In this document: positions 34,265 to 35,003 of the stretch, in pieces
Position numbering within the stretch: position 1 is the stretch's first letter
Layout: each line of letters begins with the position of its first letter
Assembly: GCA_027858995.1 (NCBI GenBank)
Contig: JAQIBP010000141.1
Coordinates: 1-35,003, forward strand
Reading direction: 5' to 3'
Origin: Deltaproteobacteria bacterium
GTDB lineage: Bacteria > Desulfobacterota > Desulfobacteria > Desulfobacterales > Desulfobacteraceae
DNA length: 35,003 bases
Position numbers and translations under genes: made by a program
Notes under the pieces: generated by a model
What the model was told of the DNA's origin: nothing
Databases searched by the model: none
What the model saw: only the letters and a program-made list of their open reading frames with translations

Positions 34265-34548
34265 TTAATGGGTATAAATTTCAAATTTGGTTTCATAATT
34301 GGTAAGATTGTCAATCCGCTCTTGAAACACTCTTCTCTCTTTACTCACAAGCCACTTAGACCAATTATCAACATGCTGCCATTTACTGATAATAAGAAAT
34401 TCTCCTTCCACATCTATCCTTTTTAAGGTCTCTGATCCGATATGGCCTTCCTGGGTTAAAGCTGCTTTCCTCATTTCCCTGTACAACTCTTCCATCTGTA
34501 TTTCGCTTCAGGGGAAACCTCTCTTTTAATTAATACTGTTACAGCCAT
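34265..34548 (-). pseudogene. ABM-superfamily (antibiotic biosynthesis monooxygenase-like) gene with a frameshift
   Basis: The open frame from 34495 encodes 76 residues of an ABM domain (EGHIGSETLKRID, then FLIISKWQHVDNWSKWL), but its ATG lacks a ribosome binding site. GGGAGG and a well-spaced ATG at 34546-34548 start MAVTVLIKREVSPEA, the correct N-terminus for the family, in another frame. Adding one base near 34505 would join the two as SPEAEIQMEELYREM without a gap. The gene is thus broken by a one-base deletion, or the base was lost in sequencing. ABM proteins are small heme- or quinone-related oxygenases, and the substrate is unknown. Confidence 0.65.
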
Positions 34549-34693
34549 CAATACCTCCCATGGATTCAATAGTTATAAAAATAATACCTGTTATCCTATG
34601 TAACATATTTTAATGGAATTTAACAAATTTTGAGCATAGATATTTCTTGACTATACAAAAGCCCTGATGTATAAAATCCAATCACTATTTTTC

Positions 34694-34767
34694 TGGGTGA
34701 TCGTCCAACGGCAGGACTACGGACTCTGACTCCGTCAATTAAGGTTCAAATCCTTATCACCCAGCCA
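34694..34767 (+). tRNA. tRNA-Gln (anticodon CTG), CCA encoded
   Basis: This 74-base cloverleaf has the acceptor stem TGGGTGA/TCACCCA, an anticodon stem ACGGA/TCCGT with loop CTCTGAC (anticodon CTG at 34726-34728), and the T-loop GGTTCAAATCC. It closely follows bacterial tRNA-Gln sequence. The 3' CCA is encoded at 34765-34767. Confidence 0.95.
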
Positions 34768-34797
34768 CTCAGAACACAAGACTTTCGAGAGTTTTGA

Positions 34798-34971
34798 TTA
34801 AAAGTCAATCATGGCTTGAAAACTGGTAAAACTTTCATTTCCAAACATTAATAATCCATCAACTAAAGAAATCTTTGATCTTAACCCATCTTTTTGACTC
34901 AAAAAATAAAAACGTGTAATTACAAAGAGTTGGCATATTTTTATTGCTGTTATGGCACTACTTTTGTTCAT
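34798..34971 (-). CDS. Possible small protein, unrecognised
   Basis: A 57-codon open frame starts at ATG 34969-34971 (MNKSSAITAIKICQLF). The ATG overlaps the end of another short open frame that runs in from the window edge (34958-35003, ending KKTLKDEQK). I recognise no domain, and the ribosome binding site is poor. It may be chance, or the edge of a decayed gene. Confidence 0.22.
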   Translation of the reverse strand: MNKSSAITAIKICQLFVITRFYFLSQKDGLRSKISLVDGLLMFGNESFTSFQAMIDF

Positions 34972-35003
34972 CTTTTAGTGTTTTCTTAATTGTTTTTCCA
35001 GGG

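Noticed and set aside
34958-35003. 3' end of a minus-strand gene entering from the right edge
   Set aside because: Only 14 codons before a stop and no recognisable motif; cannot be supported.
1-35003. CRISPR arrays, insertion sequences, prophage or integration sites
   Set aside because: No regularly spaced repeats, transposase, integrase or tRNA-end duplication were seen on either strand. The tRNA-Gln has no integrase beside it within the window.

Overview
The window is an AT-rich stretch of bacterial chromosome. Its gene content suggests an anaerobic, sulfate-reducing-type member of Desulfobacterota, in the Desulfobacula/Desulfobacter range. That placement is inference from the style of the acyl-CoA catabolic genes and the housekeeping gene order, since no marker such as 16S rRNA is present.

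Region 1 (1-5.8 kb, mixed accessory genes): the 3' end of a KamA-type radical-SAM aminomutase with altered substrate and PLP-loop residues, a glutaminase, a short TPR protein, a GNAT acetyltransferase, an EamA permease, an Ada-like regulator fused to a DNA methyltransferase, a PaaI-type thioesterase, the debris of a second thioesterase, and a Com-like zinc ribbon. A perfect 14-bp inverted repeat lies between the divergent permease and Ada-like genes.

Region 2 (6.0-16.2 kb, the centre of interest): a seven-gene, same-strand catabolic cluster. In order it encodes a hydratase-2/SDR fusion, a 916-residue fusion (HMG-CoA-synthase-like, Zn-ribbon/OB, SDR, SCP2), an SCPx-type thiolase, two acyl-CoA dehydrogenases, an alpha-methylacyl-CoA racemase-like enzyme and a TetR regulator. 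Together these make a complete beta-oxidation spiral whose parts (racemase, type-2 hydratase, 3-hydroxyacyl dehydrogenase, SCPx thiolase, SCP2) match the animal peroxisomal route for 2-methyl-branched acyl-CoAs, with dehydrogenases in place of the oxidase. Several catalytic positions are changed: the HMGCS-like domain lacks Glu, Cys and His, the hydratase has Phe for Asn, and one dehydrogenase has neither known catalytic Glu. A flavin-dependent nitronate monooxygenase/enoyl-reductase-like gene converges on the cluster.

Region 3 (17.2-32.9 kb, minus strand): a lipoprotein, then a long housekeeping run read from high to low coordinates: coaE, rho, rpmE, prfA, prmC, a terminator, then rpsB, tsf, pyrH, frr, uppS, cdsA, dxr, rseP, purL and purQ. 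The last ten are tightly packed or overlapping, which suggests one long transcript from ribosomal protein S2 to purine synthesis.

Region 4 (32.9-35.0 kb): ndk on the plus strand, larE and a frameshifted ABM-type monooxygenase on the minus strand, a tRNA-Gln(CTG), and unresolved sequence at the right edge.

No CRISPR array, rRNA, transposase, integrase or phage module was seen.
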